Origin: an uncultured Acidimicrobiales bacterium
GTDB lineage: Bacteria; Actinomycetota; Acidimicrobiia; Acidimicrobiales; Aldehydirespiratoraceae
Reading direction: 5' to 3'
NCBI GenBank assembly: GCA_958296055.1
Contig: CATQHS010000001.1
Coordinates: 756,277-820,276, forward strand
DNA: 64,000 nt
Positions 32,729 through 41,478 of this stretch are shown piece after piece. The number at the start of each line of letters is the position of its first letter. The stretch's first letter is position 1. A program made the position numbers and the translations under genes. The notes under the pieces are model-generated. The model ran no database searches, was not told the DNA's origin, and saw nothing but the letters and a program-made list of their open reading frames with translations.

Positions 32729-33729
32729 CAAGGCGTCGGACCGCCGCTTCTCAAAGCGTCCAAAATCGCTGCGGCCTTGTCGCGAACCAGCGGCCTCGGG
32801 TCTTCTTCTAGAGAGCCGACCTCGGTGAATTGCCGGGAGGCGAAGTCGGCCACCCGGCAAGCGGCCGACACCAACTCGGTCACATAGGCCAAGGTCGCCT
32901 CCGGGCCGGGAACAGCGGTGGCGAAATAGGCGGATCCAGCCCGCCAATAGGTGATGTCGTCATAGTCGAGGCCGCGCAACAGCTCTTCAACATCCTGGCG
33001 CCAGCGAGCCGAGGGGAGGGCCTGGAAGAGCACAGAAATATTGTGAGTGCGCAAATCGGAACTGGACACGCCGACAGATTGCAAAAGGGACTTGAGGACT
33101 GTCTCGATGACCATCTGGCTGGGGGCGCACAGCCCGGCCTCGAAGCGGGCCGTCCGCTCCCTAAGATGCCGGTCGCGGTGGCCAGCGTCGAGGGCGGCCT
33201 GCTCGTCGGGCCACGGCCACAGTCCGCTTTGAATCTGCGAGAGGCTGCGGGCCGTCTCCTCCAGGCGGCTCAAGGCTTCTCGGGCATCGCTTCGGGGCAT
33301 GGTCATCTCCTTGTCCCAGTCGATGACCCCTGCCGGTGAATCGGCCAATACCAGCCCGTGAACATCTATATGGCGCTCCAGCGAAGTGGCGACCTGCTCG
33401 GTGCGCATCCTCCACTCGGGCCGGTCTCTCAGCACCACGTCCACCGCGAACCCGCACGCCTCTGAAGCCGCGCCCGCCAGGGCTTTCTCGGTGTCCCAGC
33501 GCCGGGCGTAGTCGATGTCGTCGCAGATGACCGCCATGTCGATGTCGCTGCCCGAATCGGCTCGGCCCTCAGCCAGCGACCCGAACAGCATGACCCTCCC
33601 GGCCCCGGCCCCCACCAGCGCCGCGGCGGCCCGGCGAGCGTCCCCGAGAGTGGGCGCTCTCGTCAGAGTCGACGCCCCGGCCATGTCCAGCACGATACCC
33701 ACGCCCTCGCTCGGCCCCGGCGCGCTCAT
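32728..33729 (-). CDS. Nucleotidyltransferase-HEPN fusion protein
   Basis: A 333-residue protein. The N-terminal minimal nucleotidyltransferase has LFGSLAEGRADSGSDID (G50, S51, D62, D64) and a third Asp in FAVDVVLRD (D97). The C-terminal ~190 residues are a helical HEPN-like domain with RTHNISVLF at ~225. In many bacteria MNT and HEPN are separate genes of a toxin-antitoxin pair; here they are fused, like kanamycin-nucleotidyltransferase-type proteins. Possible roles are nucleotidylation of a small molecule or self-contained regulation. Coupled to pyrE by TGATG. Starts at 33729 and 33684 are both possible. Confidence 0.72.
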   Translation of the reverse strand: MSAPGPSEGVGIVLDMAGASTLTRAPTLGDARRAAAALVGAGAGRVMLFGSLAEGRADSGSDIDMAVICDDIDYARRWDTEKALAGAASEACGFAVDVVLRDRPEWRMRTEQVATSLERHIDVHGLVLADSPAGVIDWDKEMTMPRSDAREALSRLEETARSLSQIQSGLWPWPDEQAALDAGHRDRHLRERTARFEAGLCAPSQMVIETVLKSLLQSVGVSSSDLRTHNISVLFQALPSARWRQDVEELLRGLDYDDITYWRAGSAYFATAVPGPEATLAYVTELVSAACRVADFASRQFTEVGSLEEDPRPLVRDKAAAILDALRSGGPTP

Positions 33730-33814
33730 CCCCGGCGCCCATCCCCGATTCGGTGCAGGGGGCCGGTTAAGCTGCCGGACGGCAGAGCGGGCGGCTCGCC
33801 AATTCAGGTTGCCT

Positions 33815-36067
33815 ATGCGCCAGCTCCACGCCCGTCATGTCCTCGCCGTGCTGGTGACCGCCCTCGTCGTCTCGGGCCTGTCCGCAGCCCCGGCCGCCGC
33901 CCAGGACGAGCACGAAGTTCCCGACAATCCGGACAGCCAGGCCGAGGCCGAGACCCCCGACGAGGCGCCGGTGGCCGAGGACGACCTGAAGGACGGGACC
34001 GACGGCCAAGGCGACAACACCCCCCGGGACTCGTTCACCTTCATGGGCGGGGGCTGGGGCCACGGCGTCGGGATGAGCCAGTACGGGGCGCTGGGCCGGG
34101 CTGAGGCCGGGTTCAGCCACACCGAGATCCTCGCCTTCTACTACGACGGCACCACCGTCATCACCGAGCCGGCCCTGGCCCTCGACGATGTGGACGTGCG
34201 CATCTCCGTGGACCGGGCCACCCGGTTCATAGCCAGCGGCGGGACCATCACCGTGATCGGCGACGGCCAGGAGTTGGCCTCCGGCGCCGCCAACGTGCTG
34301 ACCGACTTCGAGAGCGGGGCCTGGGCCATTACCGCGGACGGCGGGGCCCTCTGCGGCGGCCTCTGCAGCCACCGGCGCATCGTCCTGCGGTTCACCGACG
34401 GGGCGCTGGTCACCACCCGCCACACCCGCAACGTAAATGGGGCCAGGGTTAACTCGGTGGGGCTCACCCACGCCCACGGCGAGTTCCAGCTCACCCGGGC
34501 CGCGGACGCCTCCCGCTGCGGGCTGACCGCCCGGGAGGAGTACTGCCTGGTGGTGGGCGAGCTCACCATGCAGGAGTACCTCTACGGGCTGGCCGAGGTT
34601 CCGGCCTCCTGGCACCGGGAGGCGCTGATGGCTCAGGCCATAGCCGGCCGCAGCTACGCCGCGGCCAAGATGGCCGAGAGGACGAGGTGGGGCCAGCCCT
34701 TCGACTTGTACTCCGACCAGTACGACCAGGTTTACCGGGCCTGGAACAAAGAGTCGGCCCTGCACCCCGCCCGGCCCTGGCCCGACGCGGTGGACGCCAC
34801 CGACGACATGGTGATCGTGGAACTCAGCAGCATCGCCGAGACCGGCTACGTCGGCGGCGGCAGCGGGGGCGGCGGCAGTGGCAGCGAGGGCGGCGACCCG
34901 GTGGCCAGCGACCCCGAAGGCGACGACCCCTACGGCACCGACACCGGCGGTGACGGCAACGACGGCGGCACCGGCGACGCCAACACCGGCGGCACCGGCA
35001 ACGGTGCCCTGCCGAAGGTGATAACCGCCTTCTACACCTCCTCCAACGGGGGCTACACCGCCTCCTCGGACGAGCCCTGGAATGAGGCCCTGCCCTACCT
35101 GCTGGCCAAGCCCGACCCCTACGACGGCGCGGTCGACGTCAACGGGGAGCCCCAGAACCCCCTGCACCAGTGGTACCGCACCTACACGGCCGACGAGATC
35201 AGCCGCTGGCTGGCCAACTACTACAGAGTGACCGGATACGCCGACCTGGACGTCGGCCGCATCCAGAGGATCGACATCGAGGGCATGAGCGCCTCGGGCC
35301 GCATCGACGACGCCCTGGTCACCCTGGTGGGAAGCGACCGCACCCTCGAGGTGCGCGACTCCAGAGGCGATCCGTTCGGGTACCGCTTCTACAAGGCGCT
35401 GGTGGTCGGCTGCGAGAGGGACCGCAGCCGCGGCGTGTCCAACTGCCGACGGCCCCTCACCACCAAGTTGTCCCTGCTCGGCGGCGGCGCCCCAACGTCC
35501 CCGACCGAAGAACCGCCTTCGACCGACCCCCCGTCGTCCTCCATCTACGACGAGGCGGTGAGGTTCCTGGTGACCACCGGCGTCTACGACGAATCGGCGC
35601 TGAGCGACTTCGACCCCCACCAAGAGGTCACCCGCTCCCGCATGGCCGAACTCTTGTGGGCCTTCGCCGGCTGGCACCCCGAGCGGGCCGAATTGGGTTT
35701 CTTGGACATAGCCGACAACCTCCCGTACTGGGATGCGGTCTCCTGGCTGGTGTACGCCGACATCACCCGGGGGACCAGCGAAAATCTCTTCTCCCCCGAC
35801 GAAACGGTGACCAGAAGCCAGGCGGCCAAGTTCCTGTGGCGGCTGGCCGGCAACCCGCTCGGCCCCCCGGACATCACCTTCGACGACGTCGAAAGGAACG
35901 GGACGTTGGGCGAAGCGGTGGCATGGATGGTCAAGCACGGCATCACCCAGGGGACCGGACCCACCACGTTCTCGCCCTACAAGACGGTCACCGAGGGTCA
36001 CATGGCCCTGTTCCTGTGGCGACTGGACTTGCGCCCTCAGGCCTTGTCTCCCGAAAGCATCCTTTAG
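33815..36067 (+). CDS. Secreted SpoIID/LytB-domain protein with SLH repeats
   Basis: A 750-residue exported protein. The signal peptide is ~1-29 (AVLVTALVVSGLSAAPAAAQ). A GWGHGVGMSQYGALGRAEAGF block starts the SpoIID/amidase-enhancer part, followed by QEYLYGLAEVPASWHREALMAQAIAGRSYAA. A Gly/Ser/Asp-rich insert lies at ~348-400. After a further SpoIID segment there are three SLH-type repeats near the C-terminus (ITRGTSENLFSPDETVTRSQAAKFLWRLAG and ITQGTGPTTFSPYKTVTEG). SpoIID-like proteins modify peptidoglycan glycan strands, and SLH repeats anchor to the cell wall. ATG 33815 starts the signal peptide; the longer frame upstream has none. Confidence 0.82.
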   Translation: MRQLHARHVLAVLVTALVVSGLSAAPAAAQDEHEVPDNPDSQAEAETPDEAPVAEDDLKDGTDGQGDNTPRDSFTFMGGGWGHGVGMSQYGALGRAEAGFSHTEILAFYYDGTTVITEPALALDDVDVRISVDRATRFIASGGTITVIGDGQELASGAANVLTDFESGAWAITADGGALCGGLCSHRRIVLRFTDGALVTTRHTRNVNGARVNSVGLTHAHGEFQLTRAADASRCGLTAREEYCLVVGELTMQEYLYGLAEVPASWHREALMAQAIAGRSYAAAKMAERTRWGQPFDLYSDQYDQVYRAWNKESALHPARPWPDAVDATDDMVIVELSSIAETGYVGGGSGGGGSGSEGGDPVASDPEGDDPYGTDTGGDGNDGGTGDANTGGTGNGALPKVITAFYTSSNGGYTASSDEPWNEALPYLLAKPDPYDGAVDVNGEPQNPLHQWYRTYTADEISRWLANYYRVTGYADLDVGRIQRIDIEGMSASGRIDDALVTLVGSDRTLEVRDSRGDPFGYRFYKALVVGCERDRSRGVSNCRRPLTTKLSLLGGGAPTSPTEEPPSTDPPSSSIYDEAVRFLVTTGVYDESALSDFDPHQEVTRSRMAELLWAFAGWHPERAELGFLDIADNLPYWDAVSWLVYADITRGTSENLFSPDETVTRSQAAKFLWRLAGNPLGPPDITFDDVERNGTLGEAVAWMVKHGITQGTGPTTFSPYKTVTEGHMALFLWRLDLRPQALSPESIL

Positions 36068-36086
36068 CCCGTTGCTCGGGCCCGCT

Positions 36087-36109
36087 GGGGGCGTTAGCTC
36101 CCCTTTTTG
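36087..36109 (+). terminator. Probable intrinsic terminator after the SpoIID gene
   Basis: Stem GGGGGC/GCTCCC (one G-U) with GTTA loop, followed by CTTTTT, ~20 bases after the stop. It supports the end of the SpoIID transcript. Confidence 0.55.
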
Positions 36110-36116
36110 GGGCTTC

Positions 36117-36205
36117 GCGTTGTCCGGCCGGCGGGTCCTGTCACGGGGGCGGTCGTCGCCGCAAGCGGCGCCGACGCTAACCCCCGTGCCACCCCCCGGC
36201 CTGGC
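36117..36205. repeat. 89-bp inverted-repeat arm (left) flanking the DUF222-HNH gene
   Basis: Perfect reverse complement of 38126-38214. It contains a GCCGC/GCGGC hairpin core. It sits between the SpoIID terminator and the HNH gene, which starts 155 bases on; the rest of 36206-36359 shows no gene. Confidence 0.85.
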
Positions 36206-36359
36206 TCACTGCGCGATCCCACCGTTTATCCCGCGCTACCCCCTCGGCCTAAATCTAACGGCGCAGGCTACCGTTGGCTCTTTTAAATATTTCTGATTGT
36301 TTCTAGATAATCTCAGGTAATAGGGTTGCATTGTCTCACCCATGCGATAGAGTGATCGT

Positions 36360-37928
36360 ATGTTCACCGAGAAGGTTGAGTGCGTCGAGGAGGACCTGGC
36401 CTGGCTGCTGGAGGCGGCCCGGTCGGGGGAGCTGCCGGTGGCCCGGCTCAAGGACCTGGTCACGGCCAGCCGGTCGTGGGAGGCCAAGGTGGCCGCGTTG
36501 CAGACCGACTCGGCCCGGTTGATCTCGTTGCGGGAGGGCCATGGCGATGGTGGGGCCTCGGTGTTGCGCGACCAAGCTGGCAAGTCGAAGTTCCAGGCCC
36601 GCCGAAGCCTGGGCGCGGCGGAGGTTCTCGACGAGATGCCGGGGCTGCGCTCCGCGGTTGATGCCGGAGAGGTGTCTTTGGCCAACGCCGAGCGATTGGC
36701 TGATGTGGCCCAGCGGACCGCTCCTGAGGCGGTGGACTCCGCTTCGGATCTGTTGGCTCAGGCCAAGCAACTGCCCCCGGACCGGTTCGCCCGCGAGGCC
36801 AGCGCTTGGACCCAGCGCCACCAGGCCGACCACGGACACGAGGAATGGCTGAGCAAACGCCGCCGCCGGTATCTGCGGACCTGGAAGCAACAAGACGGCA
36901 TGGTCCGCCTCGACGGCCTGCTCGACCCCGAGACCGGCACCCGCATCTGCTCCCGCCTGCAAGGGACCGCCGAAGAACTCCGCCGCCAAGACCAGCAATC
37001 AGCTCGCACCGGCGACGCCCCCGCCGCCGGATCACCCGACTCCGGGGGCACTACGGACGCCGACGGATCGCCCCGCTCCGGCGAGCCCGCGGCCGACAGC
37101 CCAGGGTCTGCGGTAGGAGCCGGCACTGACCGCGACGAAGGCCGGTCCTGGGACCAACTCCGAGCCGACGCCTTGGACCTGCTCACCTCCGGCACCGCCG
37201 AGGGGGCGAAAGACCGCGGCGGCTCGGGCGGGCGGCCCAAGGCCGAGGTCATCGTGGTGGCCGACATCGGCGTCCTCACCGGCGACGACCTCACCGGGCG
37301 CTGCGAGATCCCCGGCACCGGGCCCGTGCCCCCCGCCGTGCTGGAGCGCATCGCCTGCGACGCCCACCTCACCGGCCTCCTCTTCGCCGACGGCAAGCCG
37401 CTGCACCACGGGGCCAGGGTGCGCACCGCCACCACCAAACAATGGCGAGCCCTCATCGCCCGCGACGGCGGCTGCATCGGCTGCGGCGCCGAACCCAGCC
37501 GCTGCCAAGCCCACCACGTCGTGCCCTACGCCCAATCCCGCCGCACCGACATCGAAAACCTCGTGCTCGTCTGCTGGCGCTGCCACCACAACATCCACGA
37601 CCACAACTGGCAAGTCACCCACCAAAACGGCAAACCCGCCCTAGAACCCCCCGACTCCCAAGCCCCGCCCAACCCCGCCAACAACAGCCAACACCCCCAC
37701 GACGGCTTCGCAGGTGTGGCGGATGAGCACCCCCAGCTTCCGCCCAACCCCGCCAACCGCCAACACCCCCACAACACCAGGAATGCCCGCCGACCGCAAC
37801 CAAGCCACATCCGGCAGCCAACCCGAACTCGAACCGACTCCACCCCGAGCCGCCCCGGGCCGAGTCATCCCCCGACCAGCGGCCCCGACCCACCCCCGCA
37901 AACAGCACCCGCCCTGTTCCCGGCCTGA
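36360..37928 (+). CDS. DUF222 / HNH endonuclease (13E12-repeat family type)
   Basis: A 522-residue protein. The N-terminal ~240 residues are a helical DUF222 domain (LARLKDLVTASRSWEAKVAAL). The C-terminal HNH nuclease has C372-x2-C375, HHVVPY, IENLVLVCWRCHHNIHDHNW with the second Cys pair, matching a Zn-bound HNH fold. Such DUF222-HNH genes occur in multiple copies in mycobacteria, the 13E12 repeats, and are associated with mobile DNA. An Ala/Ser/Asp-rich linker lies at ~215-255. It is bracketed by an 89-bp inverted repeat, so it may be mobile itself. The last ~100 residues are low-complexity Pro/Asn/His-rich. Confidence 0.82.
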   Translation: MFTEKVECVEEDLAWLLEAARSGELPVARLKDLVTASRSWEAKVAALQTDSARLISLREGHGDGGASVLRDQAGKSKFQARRSLGAAEVLDEMPGLRSAVDAGEVSLANAERLADVAQRTAPEAVDSASDLLAQAKQLPPDRFAREASAWTQRHQADHGHEEWLSKRRRRYLRTWKQQDGMVRLDGLLDPETGTRICSRLQGTAEELRRQDQQSARTGDAPAAGSPDSGGTTDADGSPRSGEPAADSPGSAVGAGTDRDEGRSWDQLRADALDLLTSGTAEGAKDRGGSGGRPKAEVIVVADIGVLTGDDLTGRCEIPGTGPVPPAVLERIACDAHLTGLLFADGKPLHHGARVRTATTKQWRALIARDGGCIGCGAEPSRCQAHHVVPYAQSRRTDIENLVLVCWRCHHNIHDHNWQVTHQNGKPALEPPDSQAPPNPANNSQHPHDGFAGVADEHPQLPPNPANRQHPHNTRNARRPQPSHIRQPTRTRTDSTPSRPGPSHPPTSGPDPPPQTAPALFPA

Positions 37929-37950
37929 CCCGGGCCCCAGACCACCAGGC

Positions 37951-38097
37951 GGGTCAGGCAGTGGAAAACAGACAGCCCGCGCAGGCCGCCCTGTTCGACA
38001 CCTGACGAAGCGAACCACCGGACGGGGTCAGGCAGTGGAAGACAGGCAGACCGCGCAGCCCGCCCTGTTCGACACCTGACCGAAAGCGAACCACCGG
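37951..38097. repeat. Two ~72-bp direct repeats downstream of the HNH gene
   Basis: Copies at 37951-38021 and 38025-38097, about 90% alike by eye, with a shorter look-alike at the HNH stop (CCCGCCCTGTTC). This is part of the 362-base gene-free stretch 37929-38290. Confidence 0.75.
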
Positions 38098-38125
38098 GGC
38101 GACTGGGCTCCCGGACGCTGAACAC

Positions 38126-38214
38126 GCCAGGCCGGGGGGTGGCACGGGGGTTAGCGTCGGCGCCGCTTGCGGCGACGACCGCCCCCGTGACAGGACCCGC
38201 CGGCCGGACAACGC
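38126..38214. repeat. 89-bp inverted-repeat arm (right)
   Basis: Perfect reverse complement of 36117-36205. A third, 31-bp partial copy follows. Confidence 0.85.
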
Positions 38215-38234
38215 AACCGCCCAAACCGCAGCAA

Positions 38235-38265
38235 CCCGTGACAGGACCCGCCGGCCGGACAACGC
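38235..38265. repeat. 31-bp third copy of the repeat end
   Basis: Identical to 38184-38214 (period 51), so the right side has the outer arm end twice. It sits just before the exporter ATPase stop. Confidence 0.75.
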
Positions 38266-38290
38266 GAAAGCCCCGGAGGAAACCCCGAAC

Positions 38291-39076
38291 TCAGGTCGTG
38301 CCGACGGAGGACTCGTAGGCCCCGGCCACCTCGGCGGGGTCGCCTTGGGCCTGGATCAGGCCGGCGTCGAGCCATATGGCCCGGTCGCAGCCGTCGGTGA
38401 CCTCTTTCAGGTCGTGGGTGACCAGCACCACCGAGCCGGCCGATGCCCTTATCTCGTCGATGCGCCGACGGCTGCGATTGCGGAACTGCTGGTCGCCGAC
38501 GGCCAGCGCCTCGTCGATCAGCAACACCTCGGGTATGCGCACGGTGGCGATGGCGAACAGCAGGCGGGCCCGCATCCCCGAGGAGTAGGTCCGCATCGGG
38601 AGGTCCAGAAAGTCGCCCAGGCCGGCGAAGTCGGCGATCTCGTCCAGGCATCCCCGCACCTCCTCCCGGGTCATCCCCAGGGCCAGCCCGCCGATCACGA
38701 TGTTGCGCCGACCCGACAGCGACGGGCGCAGCGCGGCCGACACCCCCAGCAGGGCGGGCCGACTGCGGCCCCGTATCCGCCCCGACTCCAGCGGCAACAG
38801 GCCGGTCATGGCGGCCAGCAGGGTCGACTTACCCGACCCGTTGGGGCCGATGACGCCCAGGCTCTCCCCCCGGTACACGTCGAAGCTCACCCCCCGCAGG
38901 GCCCGGATGGTGCGGAACCGCCGCCGACGGCCGCCGGCCACGATCTGCTTGAGCCCGGTCTCGGGATCGTCGTACACCCGGTAGGAGACGTGGACGTCCT
39001 CCACGCTCACCGTCACCTCGGCCCCCGGCGGCGCCGGGGCTGAAGCGGTGGCCGCCGGGGCCGGGGACTGGGTCAT
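38291..39076 (-). CDS. ABC transporter ATP-binding protein, second polysaccharide exporter
   Basis: A 261-residue ATPase. Walker A is G77-T85 (GPNGSGKST). The signature is RTYSSGMRARLLFA. Walker B is VLLIDEALAVGDQQF. The switch is VLVTHD. A short Wzt/TagH-type exporter ATPase without a C-terminal carbohydrate-binding domain. ATG 39076 overlaps the permease stop as ATGA. It pairs with the permease below. Similar in type to the ATPase at 22609-23394 but clearly divergent, so it is not a recent duplicate. The first ~20 residues are Pro/Ala-rich. Confidence 0.88.
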   Translation of the reverse strand: MTQSPAPAATASAPAPPGAEVTVSVEDVHVSYRVYDDPETGLKQIVAGGRRRRFRTIRALRGVSFDVYRGESLGVIGPNGSGKSTLLAAMTGLLPLESGRIRGRSRPALLGVSAALRPSLSGRRNIVIGGLALGMTREEVRGCLDEIADFAGLGDFLDLPMRTYSSGMRARLLFAIATVRIPEVLLIDEALAVGDQQFRNRSRRRIDEIRASAGSVVLVTHDLKEVTDGCDRAIWLDAGLIQAQGDPAEVAGAYESSVGTT

Positions 39077-39906
39077 CGCCCGAAGCTGCGCTCGGCCCGG
39101 CTGAACACCACGAAGCCGCAAACCGACAGCACCAGCGACCAGACGACGAAGCCGACCACCACCGCCGCCGAGACCGATCCCCCCAGCAGGCACCAGCGGG
39201 CGCAGGTGATGATGTCGTAGATCGGGTTCAGCGCGAACAGCCGCCGCCAGGTCTCGTCGGTCACGAACGTCTCGACGCTGAACAGCACCCCCGATATGTA
39301 GAAGAGCAGGCGGAACACATGGGGAAGGAGCTGGTTCACGTCCCGGACCACCGCTCCCAGCCGGGCCACGATCAGCGCCGCCCCCAGGTTGAACACGTAC
39401 TGGCCGGCCAGCACCGCGACCATGGCCAGCCACCGCCAGCCCGGAACCTCGCCGGTGGCCAGCAGCGTGACCGCGGCCACCCCCAGGGCAGGCAGAAAGC
39501 CCAGGGTCTGGCCGTTGACGGTGGACAGCGGCAGCAGTATCCGCGGGAACTGGATGGAGCGGATCAGGCCCTCGTTGCGGGAGAGGCTCACCGCCGCGTC
39601 CTGGACGATCCGCTGGGTCAGGTGGAACACCACCACCCCGATCACCAAGAAGCCGAGGTAGTTGTCCACCCCGGCCCGGGCGTCGAGGATGACCCCGAAG
39701 ATCAGGAAGTAGACGCCGATCATCAGCGCCGGGTTGACCAAGTGCCAGAACTGGCCCAAAGCGGTGTCCATGTTCAGGGCCCGCAGGTCTTGGGCCGGCA
39801 CCACCACGGCGAACTCGCGCCGCCGCCACACATCTCGCAGGTAGTCCGAGACAGACGGCGGGTCGGTCAGATCGAACAGCGGGGGTCCGTCGTCGCCGTC
39901 GGTCAC
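39073..39906 (-). CDS. ABC-2 type polysaccharide export permease, second exporter
   Basis: A 277-residue membrane protein with about six hydrophobic segments (ALMIGVYFLIFGVILDA, YLGFLVIGVVVFHL and others). The cytoplasmic start DYLRDVWRRREFAVVVPAQDLRALN is typical of Wzm/TagG. It exports a glycan with the ATPase that overlaps its stop. It is the first gene of the minus-strand pair. Upstream lies a repeat-rich gap and the divergent O-antigen-ligase-like gene, which fits a second surface-glycan pathway. Start ATG 39906 is followed by an acidic leader (TDGDDGPPLFDLTDPP). Confidence 0.85.
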   Translation of the reverse strand: MTDGDDGPPLFDLTDPPSVSDYLRDVWRRREFAVVVPAQDLRALNMDTALGQFWHLVNPALMIGVYFLIFGVILDARAGVDNYLGFLVIGVVVFHLTQRIVQDAAVSLSRNEGLIRSIQFPRILLPLSTVNGQTLGFLPALGVAAVTLLATGEVPGWRWLAMVAVLAGQYVFNLGAALIVARLGAVVRDVNQLLPHVFRLLFYISGVLFSVETFVTDETWRRLFALNPIYDIITCARWCLLGGSVSAAVVVGFVVWSLVLSVCGFVVFSRAERSFGR

Positions 39907-39978
39907 GGGGCCAGTCTAGGAGACGGGACCAAGGCCAACGGGCCAACGGCGGCGAGCCAGGCCGGGCCGGTAACTGCA

Positions 39979-40131
39979 GGGCTGACCGGGCCGCGCCAGC
40001 CGACAACCGCCGGACGTTCACCGGGCCGGGCAGGCGGCAACCGCCGGGCTGACCGGGCCGCGCCAGCCGACAACCGCCGGACTTTCACCGGGCCAGGCAG
40101 GCGGCAACCCGCAGGGCTGACCGGGGCGGGG
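39979..40131. repeat. Tandem ~67-bp repeats upstream of the ligase-like gene
   Basis: GGGCTGACCGGG recurs at 39979, 40046 and 40114, with the intervening sequence alike (GCCAGCCGACAACCGCCGGAC). Two full copies and a partial one fill most of the 251-base divergent gap. Confidence 0.75.
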
Positions 40132-40157
40132 CCGGGCCCGACTCTACGATTGCCGCC

Positions 40158-41477
40158 GTGCCCCGCCCGCTGCGGTACGCCGCCGTCGCCACCGCCCTGC
40201 TGATCTTCACCAACGGGCCGGTGTTCTTCGCCGCCCGCAACCTCACCGCCGACTCGGGGGGCTGGGAGGGCGACCTGATCCGGCCCGCCATCATCGCCGC
40301 CGCGCTGCTGGCCGCGGCAACGGCCGCCTTCGACCTGGTTCGGAAGGGCTCGGCGGGCCTGGCCCGACCCCACGGCACGGCCGCCGCGGCCGATCCGGCC
40401 CGACCAGGCTCGGCGGGCCTGGCCCAACCCCACGGCACGGCCGCCGCGGCCATAGCCGCCTACACGCTGGTGGCCATCGCCTCGACGGCGTGGAGCGTGG
40501 CGCCAGAGCTCACTCTTTGGCGCTCGCTGACATACGTGGGCCTGGTGCTGTTGGCCTGGGTGATGGCCGACCTGGGCGCCGAGGCGCGGGTTCCGCTGGG
40601 GCTGATGGCCGCGGCCGCGGTGGCGGCCAGCCTGCTGGCGCTGGTCGCGGCCCCGAACCAGGCCCTCGACGTCCGCGACTACTGGCGGGGCGTCTACACC
40701 AACCGCAACTCTCTGGCCCCGTTGGCCGCCCTGGGCCTGCTGGTGGGGGTCCGCTACCTGCTGGCCCGGGACTGGAGTCACTGGCGGAGGCCGGCGGCGG
40801 GGTTCGCGCTGGCGGCGGCATCGCTGGCGACGCTGATCGGGGCCGGGAGCCGGACGGCCTGGCTGTCGCTGATCGGGGCGCTGGCCGTCTCGACCCTGGG
40901 ATGGGCCTACCCGCGGCTGCGCCGGCGCCTCGGCCCCCGGACGGCCAACCGCGCCGTGCTCGGCTCGGCCGTCGCCAGCCTGGCCGGGCTCGCCGTGGTC
41001 ACCGCCGCCTTGTGGCAGGAGTCGACGTTCATGCAGCGCCGCACCATCTGGGGCCTGGTGTGGGATCGCATCGTCGACCGCCCCCTCGCTGGCCACGGGT
41101 TCTTCGCCTTCTGGGACGTCCCCGAGCTGATCGCGGACCACGAGCTGCTGCGGGATGGCAGCGCCCACAACAGCGCCCTGGAGGTGCTGCTCGGGACGGG
41201 CCTGATCGGGCTGGCGCCCTTCGCAGTGATCGCAGCCGTGGCCGCCCTCAACGCCGGCCGCGACCTGATGCGCAACCCCAGCGCCGACACCTGGCTGTGG
41301 GCGGCGGTGGTGGCCTTCGCCCTGTTCGAGAACGCAGGCGAGAGCTTCGTGCTGTGGTTCTCCTACAACTGGGTGATCGTCATGGCCGCGGCGCTGCGCG
41401 GCTCCGGGCCCCGACGCCCGCCCCTGAGACTGGGCGGCGATCAGGGCCCGGGCGCGAGGGCGCAGGCCCCGGCCTAG
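40158..41477 (+). CDS. O-antigen-ligase/polymerase-like membrane protein
   Basis: A 439-residue polytopic protein with about ten hydrophobic segments (AVATALLIFTNGPVFFA, SLLALVAAP, AVVTAALWQ and others). The large periplasmic loop (residues ~285-330) has RRTIWGLVWDRIVDRPLAGHGFF and HNSALEVLLGTGLIGL, the Wzy/WaaL pattern. It would ligate or polymerise exported glycans. A 20-residue segment is duplicated (GSAGLARPHGTAAAA and GSAGLAQPHGTAAAA, 60 bases apart) in a loop. The GTG start at 40158 follows the repeat-rich gap. The rpe gene begins 1 base after its stop. Confidence 0.8.
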   Translation: MPRPLRYAAVATALLIFTNGPVFFAARNLTADSGGWEGDLIRPAIIAAALLAAATAAFDLVRKGSAGLARPHGTAAAADPARPGSAGLAQPHGTAAAAIAAYTLVAIASTAWSVAPELTLWRSLTYVGLVLLAWVMADLGAEARVPLGLMAAAAVAASLLALVAAPNQALDVRDYWRGVYTNRNSLAPLAALGLLVGVRYLLARDWSHWRRPAAGFALAAASLATLIGAGSRTAWLSLIGALAVSTLGWAYPRLRRRLGPRTANRAVLGSAVASLAGLAVVTAALWQESTFMQRRTIWGLVWDRIVDRPLAGHGFFAFWDVPELIADHELLRDGSAHNSALEVLLGTGLIGLAPFAVIAAVAALNAGRDLMRNPSADTWLWAAVVAFALFENAGESFVLWFSYNWVIVMAAALRGSGPRRPPLRLGGDQGPGARAQAPA

Positions 41478-41478
41478 G

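Noticed and set aside
36360-37928. HNH gene as an intein or group I intron-encoded nuclease
   Set aside because: It has an N-terminal DUF222 domain and its own start and stop; no host gene is interrupted.
39979-40131. Link between this ~67-bp repeat and the 67-bp palindromic array
   Set aside because: The sequences are unrelated and the period here varies between 67 and 68; the equal length is coincidence.
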